From positions 62,001 through 126,000 of the forward strand of contig JBATLL010000093.1 in NCBI GenBank assembly GCA_049289295.1: a stretch of DNA of 64,000 nt, in the 5' to 3' direction. This document shows, in pieces, positions 7,746-17,955 of the stretch (position 1 is its first letter; each line of letters begins with the position of its first letter). The notes beneath the pieces are model-generated. The model was given only the letters and a program-made list of their open reading frames with translations. It did not search any database and was not told the origin of the DNA. The DNA comes from BOKV01 sp049289295. Its GTDB lineage: Bacteria > Pseudomonadota > Alphaproteobacteria > Rhizobiales > Rhizobiaceae. A program made the position numbers and the translations under genes.

Positions 7746-9275
7746 ATGGTTTCACGGGTAAAGACAGTCGCATTTCAGGGTATCGAGGCAGTACCGGTCG
7801 ACGTTCAGGTCATGATTCAGCCCGGCAATGCCGTGATCAATGTCGTTGGCCTGCCCGACAAGGCGGTTGCTGAGAGCCGTGAAAGGGTGCGTGCGGCACT
7901 TCATGCTTCCGGACTGTCGATCCCGCCAAAACGCGTGACAGTCAATCTTGCGCCAGCTGATCTGCCGAAGGAAGGCAGCCATTATGATCTACCAATCGCC
8001 CTGGGATTGATGGCGGCGCTGGGTGCTGTCCCCTCGGATCAACTTGAAGAGTTCGTGGTCATTGGTGAATTGTCGCTCGATGGCACGCTCACGCCGGTCG
8101 CTGGTGCCTTGCCTGCTGCAATGGGAGCCAATGCGATGGGGCGCGGGCTCATCTGTCCCGCTGAATGCGGGTCGGAAGCCGCTTGGGCCGGGGAGGAAAT
8201 GAATATCCTCGCACCGCGCAGCCTGGTCGCGCTTGCCAACCATTTTCGTGGCACGCAGGTGCTCTCTCGCCCGCAACCAGCCATTCACCAGCAGGGTGCG
8301 TCCGTGGCGGACCTTTCCGATATCAAGGGGCAGGAAACGGCTCGCCGCGCACTGGAAATTGCCGCCGCAGGCGGGCACAACATGCTCATGGTGGGCCCGC
8401 CAGGATCGGGAAAATCGATGCTGGCGCAACGCTTGCCGGGTATCCTGCCGCCATTGCTGCCGCGGGAACTGCTTGAAGTTTCCATGGTTGCCTCCATCGC
8501 GGGGGAACTGGCCGGTGGGCGCCTGTCAACCAACCGCCCGTTTCGCGCACCGCACCATTCCGCCACCATGGCCGCCATGGTGGGTGGAGGGATTCGCGCC
8601 CGGCCAGGTGAAGTTTCGCTTGCACACAATGGTGTGCTGTTTCTCGACGAATTGCCTGAATTCTCTCCCCAGGTGCTCGATTCATTGCGCCAGCCCCTGG
8701 AATCGGGCGAGGCAATCATCGCACGCGCCAACCATCGCATCACTTACCCGTCGCGTTTTCAACTGATCGCTGCGATGAACCCTTGCCGATGTGGCATGGC
8801 TGGCGAGCCTGGGCATGTCTGTCGGCGTGGGGAGCGTTGCGTGAGCGATTACCAGGCGCGCCTGTCAGGGCCTTTCCTGGATCGAATAGACCTCAGAATC
8901 GAGGTGCCATCCGTCAGTGCTTCCGACATGTTTTCCCGATCTGCTGGCGAAACCAGCGCAAAGGTAGGTGCGCGTGTCGGGCAGGCTCGCGCCATCCAGG
9001 CCGAACGCTATCGCGATCTTGGTCTTGTTACCCCAACCAATGCCTGCGTCACCAACACGGTCATGGAGACAGCAGCCCATGCCGATCCAGCTGCAGTGGC
9101 CCTGTTGCGCGATGCTGCCCAGACCATGCGCTTTTCAGCCCGTTCCTACCACCGCATCATCAAGGTGGCCCGCACGATTGCCGATCTGGAAGCATCGCCC
9201 GATATTCGCCGCGTGCATGTGGCCGAGGCGATTGCCTATCGCGTTGCAGGAGAAAGACTGGCCGCAGCAGCTTGA
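7746..9275 (+). CDS. comM: YifB/ComM family Mg-chelatase-like AAA+ ATPase
   Basis: The ComM branch includes a branch-migration helicase that promotes integration of DNA during transformation; in other bacteria the role is less clear. The 509-residue product has an N-terminal Lon-like/ChlI domain (VVGLPDKAVAESRERVRAAL, VNLAPADLPKEGSHYDLPIA), Walker A GPPGSGKSML, Walker B VLFLDELPEF, and a C-terminal Mg-chelatase domain with cysteine-rich MNPCRCGMAGEPGHVCRRGE. The ATG at 7746 follows a GGGGGCGG stretch. The gene appears to be on its own, after a 186-bp spacer. Confidence 0.93.
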   Translation: MVSRVKTVAFQGIEAVPVDVQVMIQPGNAVINVVGLPDKAVAESRERVRAALHASGLSIPPKRVTVNLAPADLPKEGSHYDLPIALGLMAALGAVPSDQLEEFVVIGELSLDGTLTPVAGALPAAMGANAMGRGLICPAECGSEAAWAGEEMNILAPRSLVALANHFRGTQVLSRPQPAIHQQGASVADLSDIKGQETARRALEIAAAGGHNMLMVGPPGSGKSMLAQRLPGILPPLLPRELLEVSMVASIAGELAGGRLSTNRPFRAPHHSATMAAMVGGGIRARPGEVSLAHNGVLFLDELPEFSPQVLDSLRQPLESGEAIIARANHRITYPSRFQLIAAMNPCRCGMAGEPGHVCRRGERCVSDYQARLSGPFLDRIDLRIEVPSVSASDMFSRSAGETSAKVGARVGQARAIQAERYRDLGLVTPTNACVTNTVMETAAHADPAAVALLRDAAQTMRFSARSYHRIIKVARTIADLEASPDIRRVHVAEAIAYRVAGERLAAAA

Positions 9276-9378
9276 GAAAATTACAGGCATTGGCGTTAAT
9301 CGGATTCTAAGCCGTATGTGTTACGCAGGCACGGATCGCTGAAAGCGGACCACGTCTGTCGGGATTGTCACGCGTACC

Positions 9379-11700
9379 ATGGCCGGAATCGGGAAAAAGA
9401 ATGCGGGCACGAAGCCAGCTCGCCGCAAGGTAATCGGGAGCCGCACCGGCGCGCTGCCGCGCATGGACGCGCCTTCGCTTGTCACGCCCGATCCCGCTGC
9501 TGCGCGCAAGCCGGTCATCCTGGCCTGGGCTGGTGCAATTCTTGCCTGGTTCGCTGGCGTGGCACTGCTTTGCGGCCTTGAACTGCCCTGGTACCTGGTC
9601 GCCATTGTTGCAGCTTTCCTGCCGCTTCCTGTTGCCATGGCCGTCTGGCATTCGACGCGCTCGATCGTCAATGGAACGGGCTTCGCACAAACGAACCTGC
9701 AAACGCGTCTCGAACTGCTGGAAGACAAGACCTGGGAATTGCGCGAAAGCGAGGAGCGCTATCGCAGCCTTGCGGAATCTTTCGGGGACCTGATCCTGCA
9801 CAGGAATCGCGCCGGCAAGGTGATCTTCGCCAACGACGCCTTCATCAAGGCTTTCGCCAGGGATGGCGGCTCGACGCTGGATCACGAGTTCCGTCCGGCT
9901 GTCATCGACGGGGACTGGCCTCACGGAGACAGGGAAATCCATGGCACGCCAGCACCGGTCGAAGTCAATCTTCAAACCAGTGCCGGTGCACGATGGTTTC
10001 GTTGGGTCGACATTCCTGTGCGTGACGAACGTACCGGCATGAACGCGACCCGCTCGGTGGCGCGCGACATTACCGACCACAAGCTGGCTGAACTTGCGCT
10101 TGAAAAGGCGCGCGTAAAGGCCGAGTCGGCAAACCGCGCCAAGTCTCGTTTTCTCGCCACCGTGAGCCATGAAATGCGAACACCGCTCAACGGCATCCTC
10201 GGCATGTCTGCGCTGTTGCGCGACACACGGCTCAGTCCCGAGCAGCAGACCTACAATGAGGCGATCAGCGCCTCGGGTCAGGCGCTTTACTCGCTGGTCG
10301 AGGACATGCTCGACATGACATTGATCGAGGCGGGTCGTTTTGAACCAAAACCGGAAGATTTTTCCCCCGAGCGCCTGATCGAGGAAGTTTGTGAACTCCT
10401 GTCCTCGCGTGCCTATGCCAAGGGCATCGAACTGGCGCCACTGCTTTGCAGCGACTTGCCCGAACTAGTTCGTGCCGATGCCGGGCGCATCCGCCAGGTT
10501 CTCGTCAATCTTGCCGGTAACGCGATCAAGTTCACCGAGAAGGGTGGCGTCACGCTCGAAGCCGCGCTGGTTACCTCCCCGACCACCGACAATTCCCATT
10601 GTATCATCCGCTTTTCGGTGACCGATACCGGCCCCGGCATGAATGATGCAGACGCAAGCCGGATCTTCGGAGAATTCATTCAGGCAGATTCAGCCTCGAC
10701 GCGAAAGCATGGTGGCGCAGGCCTGGGCCTTTCGATCTCGCAGGGAATAGTCCGGCGCATGGGCGGTGAAATCACGGTGAAAACGAGCCAAGGAAAAGGC
10801 TCATGCTTCGCCTTTGAACTGGCGCTTCCGGTAAGAAAGGCGCAGCCGCAATTGCCATCCCTTGCAGGTCAAAACGTTCTGATCGTTTCGCGAGGAACTT
10901 CCGAGGCCGCGGCAATCGAAAAGATGGTCAACAGGGCCGCCGGGCAAGCAGTCTGGGTTGCCACGCTCGGCAAGGCAGCACAGGAACTTTCCAGGGCACG
11001 CGCGAGCGGGGAACCCTATCACACGCTGATCATGGACCCTGCTGTTGCACGCGATCCGGTTTGCTCCCTGCGAAGACTGACTACCGGAAATGCCAGCGAT
11101 CTATTCAGTATCGTGCTGGTCCAGCCATCCCTGCGTTCGCAATTGCCACAATTCCTGGACAATGCCTTCAACGCCTATCTGGCCCGCCCGGTGCGGCGCG
11201 CTTCGCTCATGCGCGTGCTGGGCGAGCATCAGACCGATCAGATGGATGGCGCACGGCCTGCACTGGAGCACAAGCCGCTGATCCGCCCGGGTGAGGAACT
11301 TGAAAACCTGCATATCCTGCTTGCGGAGGACAATCCGATAAACGCACTTCTTGCGCGCGCCGTGCTCGAACGCGCCGGCCAGGATGTCACTTGGGCACGA
11401 AACGGCCGCGAGGCCGTCAAGGCCTATCGCAAGATGGCAAAGGCTGGAAAACACTATGATCTGGTTCTCATGGACCTCCACATGCCAATCATGGATGGCA
11501 CCGACGCGGTTCGGGCCATCCGTCGGGTGGAAAGCAGATGGAAACTGCCACCCGCTTCGATCCACGCTCTGACAGCAGATGAACAGGCTTCGGCCAGGGC
11601 TGGTTCGCTTGATGCGGGCGCCAATGGCTTCCTCACCAAGCCCCTGGCTCCGCAAAGCCTCATAGAACTGCTTCGCCAGACAGCGAGCAGTCGCAACTGA
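9379..11700 (+). CDS. Membrane hybrid sensor histidine kinase with PAS, HisKA, HATPase and two receiver domains
   Basis: A 773-residue hybrid kinase. Two adjacent membrane segments (about 46-68 and 70-90) are followed by a PAS-like region (about 125-235), HisKA with HEMRTP (phospho-His at H264), the HATPase N box (N381) and G boxes (DTGPGM, GGAGLGLSIS). A first receiver-like domain (about 498-612) looks degenerate: the usual acidic pair is replaced by LIVSRG and the conserved Lys by Arg in LARP. The C-terminal receiver is canonical, with AEDN at 649-652, D699 in LVLMDL and K754 in FLTKP. No response regulator gene is adjacent, so the output is probably a phosphorelay through a separate Hpt or regulator. 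The input signal is unknown. Confidence 0.9.
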   Translation: MAGIGKKNAGTKPARRKVIGSRTGALPRMDAPSLVTPDPAAARKPVILAWAGAILAWFAGVALLCGLELPWYLVAIVAAFLPLPVAMAVWHSTRSIVNGTGFAQTNLQTRLELLEDKTWELRESEERYRSLAESFGDLILHRNRAGKVIFANDAFIKAFARDGGSTLDHEFRPAVIDGDWPHGDREIHGTPAPVEVNLQTSAGARWFRWVDIPVRDERTGMNATRSVARDITDHKLAELALEKARVKAESANRAKSRFLATVSHEMRTPLNGILGMSALLRDTRLSPEQQTYNEAISASGQALYSLVEDMLDMTLIEAGRFEPKPEDFSPERLIEEVCELLSSRAYAKGIELAPLLCSDLPELVRADAGRIRQVLVNLAGNAIKFTEKGGVTLEAALVTSPTTDNSHCIIRFSVTDTGPGMNDADASRIFGEFIQADSASTRKHGGAGLGLSISQGIVRRMGGEITVKTSQGKGSCFAFELALPVRKAQPQLPSLAGQNVLIVSRGTSEAAAIEKMVNRAAGQAVWVATLGKAAQELSRARASGEPYHTLIMDPAVARDPVCSLRRLTTGNASDLFSIVLVQPSLRSQLPQFLDNAFNAYLARPVRRASLMRVLGEHQTDQMDGARPALEHKPLIRPGEELENLHILLAEDNPINALLARAVLERAGQDVTWARNGREAVKAYRKMAKAGKHYDLVLMDLHMPIMDGTDAVRAIRRVESRWKLPPASIHALTADEQASARAGSLDAGANGFLTKPLAPQSLIELLRQTASSRN

Positions 11701-11796
11701 TTTTGCAGACCATTGCCGAGCCTGATGCGCGTCATGTATTTGTCGTGAGAAAATGGCAGTTCACTCCCAAAGTGGAATCAGGGCGCAGATCTTGAA

Positions 11797-12702
11797 ATGC
11801 TGACCGCTGGATTGATTGAGAAATGGTCGAAATCGCCTCTCGCGATGAGCGGGCCACATCGCGCTTCGCCTGGTGGTCACGAAGAAGGTGAGGCTGTGCT
11901 GGCAAGCCTTGGCAAGCTGGAAGCGCGCCTTGCCAGGACCAGCGCCGAAGTGCGCCGGGCCCAGGCGCTTCGCTATCAGGTCTTTTTCGAGGAAATGTCG
12001 GCGAGGCCAGGTCCCCTCGCACGCCTGCTGCGCCTCGACAGGGACCGGCATGACAGGATTTGCGACCATCTGCTGGTGATTGACCGGGATGCGCCGGGTT
12101 CACCAGCTGTTGGAACCTACCGATTCCTGACGCAGGACAAGGCGCGCCGCGCAGATATGGAATTCTACTCCCAGGGCGAATTCGATCTGGTTCCGATGAT
12201 GGCGCGCCATGGCGCGCTGAAGTTCATGGAACTGGGACGCTCCTGTGTTCTGGCACCATGGCGCAACAGCCGGACTATCGAATTGCTCTGGGCAGGTACA
12301 TGGGCGCATGTGGTGGCGAGCAAGGTCGATGTCATGATCGGCTGTGCCTCGTTCGCGACAACAGACATCGAAGCAATCCGCGAACCCATGTCCTTCCTGT
12401 TCCATCATGCGCCAGCCTGCGATGAATGGTCTGTCTCGGCCCGCCCTGGCCTTGGCGTCGCGATGGATCGCATGCCCCGTTCGCAGATTGACACCCGCCG
12501 GGCACTCCATGCGATGCCGCCACTGATCAAGGGATACCTCAGGCTTGGTGCAAGATTTGCCCATGAGGCCGTCATCGACCACCATTTCGCGACCACCGAC
12601 GTGCTGGTCGTACTGCCGATCAGCGCCATCTCGCAGCGTTACATCCGGCACTATGGAGCCGACGCGTCAAGACATTCGCCGGTGCGTCAGCTCGCGCTGT
12701 AG
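11797..12702 (+). CDS. olsB: OlsB-like ornithine-acyl-ACP N-acyltransferase (GNAT family)
   Basis: OlsB transfers a 3-hydroxyacyl group from acyl-ACP to ornithine, giving lyso-ornithine lipid, the first step of phosphorus-free ornithine membrane lipid. The product has 301 residues. The family-typical part begins ARLARTSAEVRRAQALRYQV, followed by FFEEM, HLLVIDRD, VGTYRFLTQDKA, ELGRSCVLAPWRN and SVSARPGLG-type C-terminal sequence seen in rhizobial OlsB. The first 30 or so residues are poorly conserved in character, and an ATG at 11845 is an alternative start. The partner O-acyltransferase OlsA is not in the window. The 3' end overlaps the convergent maeB by 16 bases. Confidence 0.78.
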   Translation: MLTAGLIEKWSKSPLAMSGPHRASPGGHEEGEAVLASLGKLEARLARTSAEVRRAQALRYQVFFEEMSARPGPLARLLRLDRDRHDRICDHLLVIDRDAPGSPAVGTYRFLTQDKARRADMEFYSQGEFDLVPMMARHGALKFMELGRSCVLAPWRNSRTIELLWAGTWAHVVASKVDVMIGCASFATTDIEAIREPMSFLFHHAPACDEWSVSARPGLGVAMDRMPRSQIDTRRALHAMPPLIKGYLRLGARFAHEAVIDHHFATTDVLVVLPISAISQRYIRHYGADASRHSPVRQLAL

Positions 12703-14960
12703 GCCGCGATGACCGCCATGTTCACAATGTCGGAATCGCGTGCACCAATCGGCACGATCTGAACCGGTTTTTCCAGGCCAACGAGAATGGGGCCGATGAT
12801 CGTCGCTCCGCCCAACTCCTGCAGCATCTTGGTCGAAATGGAAGCAGAGTGGAACGCGGGCATGATCAGCACGTTTGCCGGGCTGCTCAATCGACAGAAT
12901 GGGTAGAGCGCCATTTTCTCCATGTTGAGTGCCACGTCGGCTGCCATCTCGCCATCATATTCGAAGTCAACCCCGCGCGCGTCGAGAAGCTTCACCGCCT
13001 CGCGAACCTTTTCGGCGCGCTCGCCTGATGGATGTCCGAATGTCGAATAGGCAAGCATGGCCACTTTCGGCTCATACCCCATGATCCGTGCAAAACCGGC
13101 GGCCTCGCAGGCAATGTTTGCAAGCTCTTCGGCATTCGGCATGTCTGTAATGGCTGTATCTGCAACGATGACATTGCGTCCGCGTGATATCGCGATCGTG
13201 GCCGCCATGAACTGATGGCCTTCCATCGGGTCAATCACCTTGCGCACGTCGTCGAGCACGGTCGAATAATTGCGGGTGACGCCGGAGACCATTCCGTCTG
13301 CATCGCCCAACGCGACCATGCAGGCGGAGAAATAGTTGCGATCCGTGTTCACAAGGCGCAGGCAGTCCCGATAGAGATAGCCCTCCCGCTGCAGGCGCGA
13401 GTAGAGGAACTCGGCATAATCGCCTGCGCGATGCGACAGTCGCGAATTGACGACTTCGACGCCGGGTCGTTCTAGATCGATACCCGCCTTTTGAGCAGTC
13501 TCGCTCAGTTGCTGGTCCCGGCCCACCAGCACTGCAGTACCCAGTCCCTGGTTCACATAGGCAATGGCTGCGCGCATCACCTGTTCTTCTTCGCCCTCGG
13601 CAAACACTACCCGCTTGGGATCGCGGCGCACCCGGTCATAAATGCGCTGCAGCGTGGACGCTATCGGATCGCGCCGGGCGGACAGTTGGCGCGAATAGGC
13701 TTCGAGATTGACGATGGGACGGCGTGCAACGCCTGACTCGGCTGCAGCTTTCGCCACCGCTGGCGGAATTTCGGAAATCAGGCGCGGATCAAAGGGGACT
13801 GGAATAATGTAGTTGGCGCCGAACTTGGGTCTCTGTCCCTGATAGGCGGACGCAACTTCATCCGGCACGTCCTCGCGGGCGAGCCTTGCAAGTGCCTGCG
13901 CCGCTGCAACCTTCATCGGTTCATTGATAGTGGTTGCGCGTACATCCAGCGCACCGCGGAAGATGTAGGGAAAACCAAGCACATTGTTGACCTGGTTCGG
14001 ATAGTCCGAGCGCCCTGTCGCCATGATGGCATCCCCGCGGATTTCGGCCACTTCCTGTGGCGTGATTTCGGGGTCCGGATTGGCCATTGCAAAGATGATC
14101 GGTCTTGCTGCCATGGAGCGCACCATGTCAGCGGTGAGCGCGCCCTTGACCGAAAGGCCGAAGAACACGTCCGCACCCTTTACCGCATCGGCCAACGTTC
14201 TTGCGTCGGTCTCCACGGCATGTGCCGACTTCCACTGGTTCATCCCGTCTTCACGGCCCTTGTAGATCGGACCCTTGGTGTCGCACAGAATGACATTGGC
14301 AGGGTTGAAGCCCATCGCCTTGACCAGTTCCACACAGGCAATGCCCGCAGCACCTGCGCCATTGCACACGAGCCGCGTGTTCTTCATGTCACGCCCGGTC
14401 AGTTCCATCGCATTGATGAGGCCTGCTGTCGCGATGATCGCCGTTCCATGCTGGTCATCGTGAAAGACGGGAATGTCCATCAGTTCGCGCAGGCTCTGTT
14501 CGATGATGAAGCAGTCCGGTGCCTTGATGTCCTCCAGATTGATGCCGCCAAAGGATGGCCCCAGATAGCGCACCGCATTGATGATTGCGTCGATGTTCTC
14601 GGTATCAAGTTCAAGGTCGATGGAATCGATGTCGGCGAAACGCTTGAACAGGACCGACTTGCCTTCCATGACCGGCTTGGATGCGAGAGCCCCTAGATTG
14701 CCAAGTCCGAGAATGGCAGTGCCGTTCGTGATGACGGCCACCATGTTGCCGCGCGTGGTGTAGTCATATGCACAATCTGGGTCTTCCGCGATTGCACGCA
14801 CCGGCACAGCCACGCCGGGCGAGTAGGCCAGCGAGAGATCGCGCTGGGTGGCCATTGGTTTTGTTGGCGTGATTTCCAGCTTTCCAGGACGTCCCCGGCT
14901 GTGGAATTCGAGCGCTTCTTCGTCAGACACCATCGGGCGGGAGTGCGGTTTCTTGTCCAT
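12687..14960 (-). CDS. maeB: NADP-dependent malic enzyme (MaeB type, with phosphotransacetylase-like C-domain)
   Basis: Decarboxylates malate to pyruvate with NADP reduction, supplying NADPH and pyruvate for growth on C4 acids. The 757-residue product is the long MaeB form. The N-terminal malic-enzyme half has LAYSPGVAVP, FHDDQHGTAI and the Rossmann motif NGAGAAGIACVEL. The C-terminal half, from about residue 430, is phosphotransacetylase-like (RVVFAEGEEEQVMRAAI, MVSGVTRNYSTVL, MPAFHSASISTKML); in this family it is regulatory and responds to acetyl-CoA rather than catalytic. The start MDKKPHSRPMVSDEEALEFH is typical. It is divergent from mutS across a 236-bp spacer that holds nothing I recognise. 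Confidence 0.96.
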   Translation of the reverse strand: MDKKPHSRPMVSDEEALEFHSRGRPGKLEITPTKPMATQRDLSLAYSPGVAVPVRAIAEDPDCAYDYTTRGNMVAVITNGTAILGLGNLGALASKPVMEGKSVLFKRFADIDSIDLELDTENIDAIINAVRYLGPSFGGINLEDIKAPDCFIIEQSLRELMDIPVFHDDQHGTAIIATAGLINAMELTGRDMKNTRLVCNGAGAAGIACVELVKAMGFNPANVILCDTKGPIYKGREDGMNQWKSAHAVETDARTLADAVKGADVFFGLSVKGALTADMVRSMAARPIIFAMANPDPEITPQEVAEIRGDAIMATGRSDYPNQVNNVLGFPYIFRGALDVRATTINEPMKVAAAQALARLAREDVPDEVASAYQGQRPKFGANYIIPVPFDPRLISEIPPAVAKAAAESGVARRPIVNLEAYSRQLSARRDPIASTLQRIYDRVRRDPKRVVFAEGEEEQVMRAAIAYVNQGLGTAVLVGRDQQLSETAQKAGIDLERPGVEVVNSRLSHRAGDYAEFLYSRLQREGYLYRDCLRLVNTDRNYFSACMVALGDADGMVSGVTRNYSTVLDDVRKVIDPMEGHQFMAATIAISRGRNVIVADTAITDMPNAEELANIACEAAGFARIMGYEPKVAMLAYSTFGHPSGERAEKVREAVKLLDARGVDFEYDGEMAADVALNMEKMALYPFCRLSSPANVLIMPAFHSASISTKMLQELGGATIIGPILVGLEKPVQIVPIGARDSDIVNMAVIAAYSAS

Positions 14961-15196
14961 GACTCATAAACATGTGATGTGCGCCAATCGCGTTTCCTGG
15001 TCCGAACTGAGCTCAGAAGCGGCTGGAATGGCGAAAGGCGGGTTGAAATGAGCCTCTTTCTTGCATGTTCTGTGGACTTTTCCAACCGGGATGGTGGGAG
15101 GTTGGAATGGTATCTTGCATGAACAGGCCTCATCGGGAATGGTCACCTGCGTTCAGTGATCCTAGGTAGCCCAGGTTCGGTTCCGCCGGAAAAACC

Positions 15197-17950
15197 ATGT
15201 CCCAGAACAAGGCAGACGAAACCGCCACAGATGCGGAGAATGTTTCGGCGAAACCCACGCCGATGATGGAGCAGTATATCGAGATAAAGGCTGCCAATCC
15301 CGATCTTCTGCTGTTCTATCGCATGGGGGACTTCTACGAGCTCTTCTTTGATGACGCGGAAGTCGCCTCGCGCGCACTGGGAATCACGCTGACGAAGCGC
15401 GGCAAGCACTTGGGCGAGGACATCCCCATGTGCGGCGTGCCTGTTCATGCTGCCGAAGATTATCTGCAGAAACTGATCGCGCTCGGACACCGCGTCGCTG
15501 TTTGCGAGCAGACCGAAGACCCTGCAGAGGCCCGCAAGCGTGGATCGAAATCGGTCGTCCGCCGTGACGTTACACGTCTGGTCACGCCCGGCACGATTAC
15601 CGAGGAAAGGTTGCTCGATCCCGCGCGCTCGAATTTTCTCGCGGCAATCGCGCGCGTGCGCTTCGGCGAGGGATCAGATGGCCATGCGCTGGCCTGGATC
15701 GATCTTTCAACAGGTGTCTTCCGCATCTGCCGCACGGACATGGCTAGTCTGGCAGCCGACCTGGCCCGCATCGAGCCAAGCGAAGTCGTTTTCTCAAGCA
15801 CGCTGTTTTCCGACAATGGCTTGCGCCGGATACTGGAGCAATCGGGCGCTTCGCTGTCGCCGCAACCGCCCAATCTCTTTGACAGCGATGCAGCATTGTC
15901 CCGGCTTCTTGCCACCTTCTCCGTCAGAAGCCTTGATGCATTCGGCGATTTCTCAAGGGTCGAAGTAGCCGCCGCCGGTGCCATACTTGCCTATGTCGAA
16001 AAGACCCAGCTTGGCGAGCGGCCAGCACTGCAGCGACCCGTATCGGAAGCGGAGGGCGGCACCGTTTTCATCGATGCCGCCACGCGTGCCAACCTGGAAC
16101 TCGTACGCACCCAGTCTGGCGAAAGAGAAGGCAGCCTCATCAGGACAATCGATCGCACGGTAACCGGGGCTGGCGGCAGGCTTCTGCTCGAACGTGTCAT
16201 GAACCCGCTGACTGGACTTGAGGCCATTCGCGAGAGACATGAAGGTGTGCGCTGGTTTGTTGGGCAATCCACCCTGCGTTCACGTGTGAAGGACGAACTC
16301 AGGGCCTGCCCGGACATTGCCCGCGCTCTTTCGCGCCTGGCGCTCAATCGCGGTGGCCCGCGCGACATGGGAGCTGTCGCACGGGGCCTTGAAAGCGCGC
16401 TGGCAGTTTCCAGCGCAATGGCCAATCAAAATTTGCCTGGCGAATTGCAGCGTGCACTGGACGAGATCAGGTCCGCACCGCAAGCGCTGTTGAACCATCT
16501 GCGCGCCGCCTTGGCTGCAGATCTGCCCTTGTTGCGCAGAGACGGTGGATTTGTCGGCGATGGCTATAATGGCGAACTCGACCAGTTGCGCCAGCTGCGC
16601 GATGAGTCCCGCAAGGTCATTGCCAGCATGCAGGCCGACTATGCCGATGAAACCGGCGTCAAGTCCCTGAAGATCCGCTACAACAACGTGCTTGGCTATT
16701 TCATCGAGGTGACAGCCGGCAATGCCGATTCGCTGACGGATGAAGCAGGGCGCGCACGATTCATCCATCGCCAGACGCTTGCAAACGCAATGCGGTTCAC
16801 CACAAGCGAATTGGCCGAGATGGAAACCCGCATTGCCAATGCTGCGGGGCGGGCAAATGATATAGAGCAGGAAATCTTCGACCGGCTGCAGGGTGAAATC
16901 CTCGCCGAAGCATCCACCATTTCTGCGGTTGCCAACGCCCTGGCGGTGATCGATGTCACGCAGTCCCTGGCAACACTTGCCGAGGAACAGGATTATTGCT
17001 GCCCGCAGATGAGTGCCGATTGCCGGTTCAGGATTGTCGCCGGTCGCCACGTGGTGGTCGAACAGTCCTTGCGCAAGCAGGCTGCCACGCCCTTCGTTGC
17101 AAATGATTGCGATATCTCTCCTGCTGAAGGAATGGAGCAGGGCGGACTATGGCTCCTGACCGGCCCGAACATGGGCGGCAAATCAACCTTCCTCAGACAA
17201 AACGCGCTTATCGTCATTCTGGCGCAAGCGGGTTCCTTCGTTCCTGCCCAGGTTGCGGAGATCGGAATCGTGGACCGCCTGTTCAGCCGTGTTGGTGCAG
17301 CCGACGACCTCGCGCGCGGACGCTCTACCTTCATGGTGGAAATGATCGAGACTGCAACGATTCTCAATCTGGCAACACCGCGCTCGCTGGTCATTCTCGA
17401 TGAAATCGGTCGGGGCACGGCGACCTTCGATGGCCTGTCGATAGCCTGGGCAACGATTGAACACCTGCATGAAGTCAATGCCTGCAGGACCCTGTTCGCC
17501 ACCCACTACCATGAGCTGACCGCCCTGTCGGAAAAGCTTGGCCGCTTGTCTAATGTCACGATGAAGGTGCGTGAATGGAAGGGAGATGTCGTGTTCCTGC
17601 ATGAGGTCGTGAGCGAGGTGGCTGACGGATCCTATGGAATCCAGGTCGCCCGGCTTGCCGGTCTTCCCGAGGCGGTGATTTCAAGAGCACGCGAAGTTCT
17701 GGACCAGTTGGAGCAGGACGCCCGCCTGCGTCCGGCAGCGACACTGGTTGATGATTTGCCGCTGTTTTCGGTGAAGGCGAAACCAGTTCCGGTGGCAGAC
17801 GCCCGCCAGGAAGCCCTGGTCAAGGCGCTCGGCACCATCATGCCGGACGAACTCACGCCGCGCCAGGCGCTGGAAAAGCTTTATGAATTGCGCGCCATTG
17901 CCAATCAGGCAGAACCCGGCGAGAAAGCATCGAAGTCGAAGGACCGTTAG
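15197..17950 (+). CDS. mutS: DNA mismatch repair protein MutS
   Basis: MutS recognises base mismatches and small loops and recruits MutL. The 917-residue product has the mismatch-binding phenylalanine motif MGDFYELFFDDA near the N-terminus, Walker A GPNMGGKSTFLRQ at about residue 656, Walker B LVILDEIGRGTATFDG and the ABC-type signature region AADDLARGRSTFMVE. It is slightly longer than the E. coli protein, as usual in Alphaproteobacteria, because of an N-terminal extension (SQNKADETATDAENVSAKP). GGAAAAA precedes the ATG. It converges with the adenosine kinase gene, three bases apart. Confidence 0.97.
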   Translation: MSQNKADETATDAENVSAKPTPMMEQYIEIKAANPDLLLFYRMGDFYELFFDDAEVASRALGITLTKRGKHLGEDIPMCGVPVHAAEDYLQKLIALGHRVAVCEQTEDPAEARKRGSKSVVRRDVTRLVTPGTITEERLLDPARSNFLAAIARVRFGEGSDGHALAWIDLSTGVFRICRTDMASLAADLARIEPSEVVFSSTLFSDNGLRRILEQSGASLSPQPPNLFDSDAALSRLLATFSVRSLDAFGDFSRVEVAAAGAILAYVEKTQLGERPALQRPVSEAEGGTVFIDAATRANLELVRTQSGEREGSLIRTIDRTVTGAGGRLLLERVMNPLTGLEAIRERHEGVRWFVGQSTLRSRVKDELRACPDIARALSRLALNRGGPRDMGAVARGLESALAVSSAMANQNLPGELQRALDEIRSAPQALLNHLRAALAADLPLLRRDGGFVGDGYNGELDQLRQLRDESRKVIASMQADYADETGVKSLKIRYNNVLGYFIEVTAGNADSLTDEAGRARFIHRQTLANAMRFTTSELAEMETRIANAAGRANDIEQEIFDRLQGEILAEASTISAVANALAVIDVTQSLATLAEEQDYCCPQMSADCRFRIVAGRHVVVEQSLRKQAATPFVANDCDISPAEGMEQGGLWLLTGPNMGGKSTFLRQNALIVILAQAGSFVPAQVAEIGIVDRLFSRVGAADDLARGRSTFMVEMIETATILNLATPRSLVILDEIGRGTATFDGLSIAWATIEHLHEVNACRTLFATHYHELTALSEKLGRLSNVTMKVREWKGDVVFLHEVVSEVADGSYGIQVARLAGLPEAVISRAREVLDQLEQDARLRPAATLVDDLPLFSVKAKPVPVADARQEALVKALGTIMPDELTPRQALEKLYELRAIANQAEPGEKASKSKDR

Positions 17951-17955
17951 GTCCT
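17940..17955. terminator. Small hairpin AGGACC-GTTA-GGTCCT at the mutS / adenosine kinase junction
   Basis: A perfect 6-bp stem with a 4-base loop spans the mutS stop codon and the end of the convergent gene. There is no clear run of T on either strand, so it is at best a weak bidirectional terminator. Confidence 0.3.
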
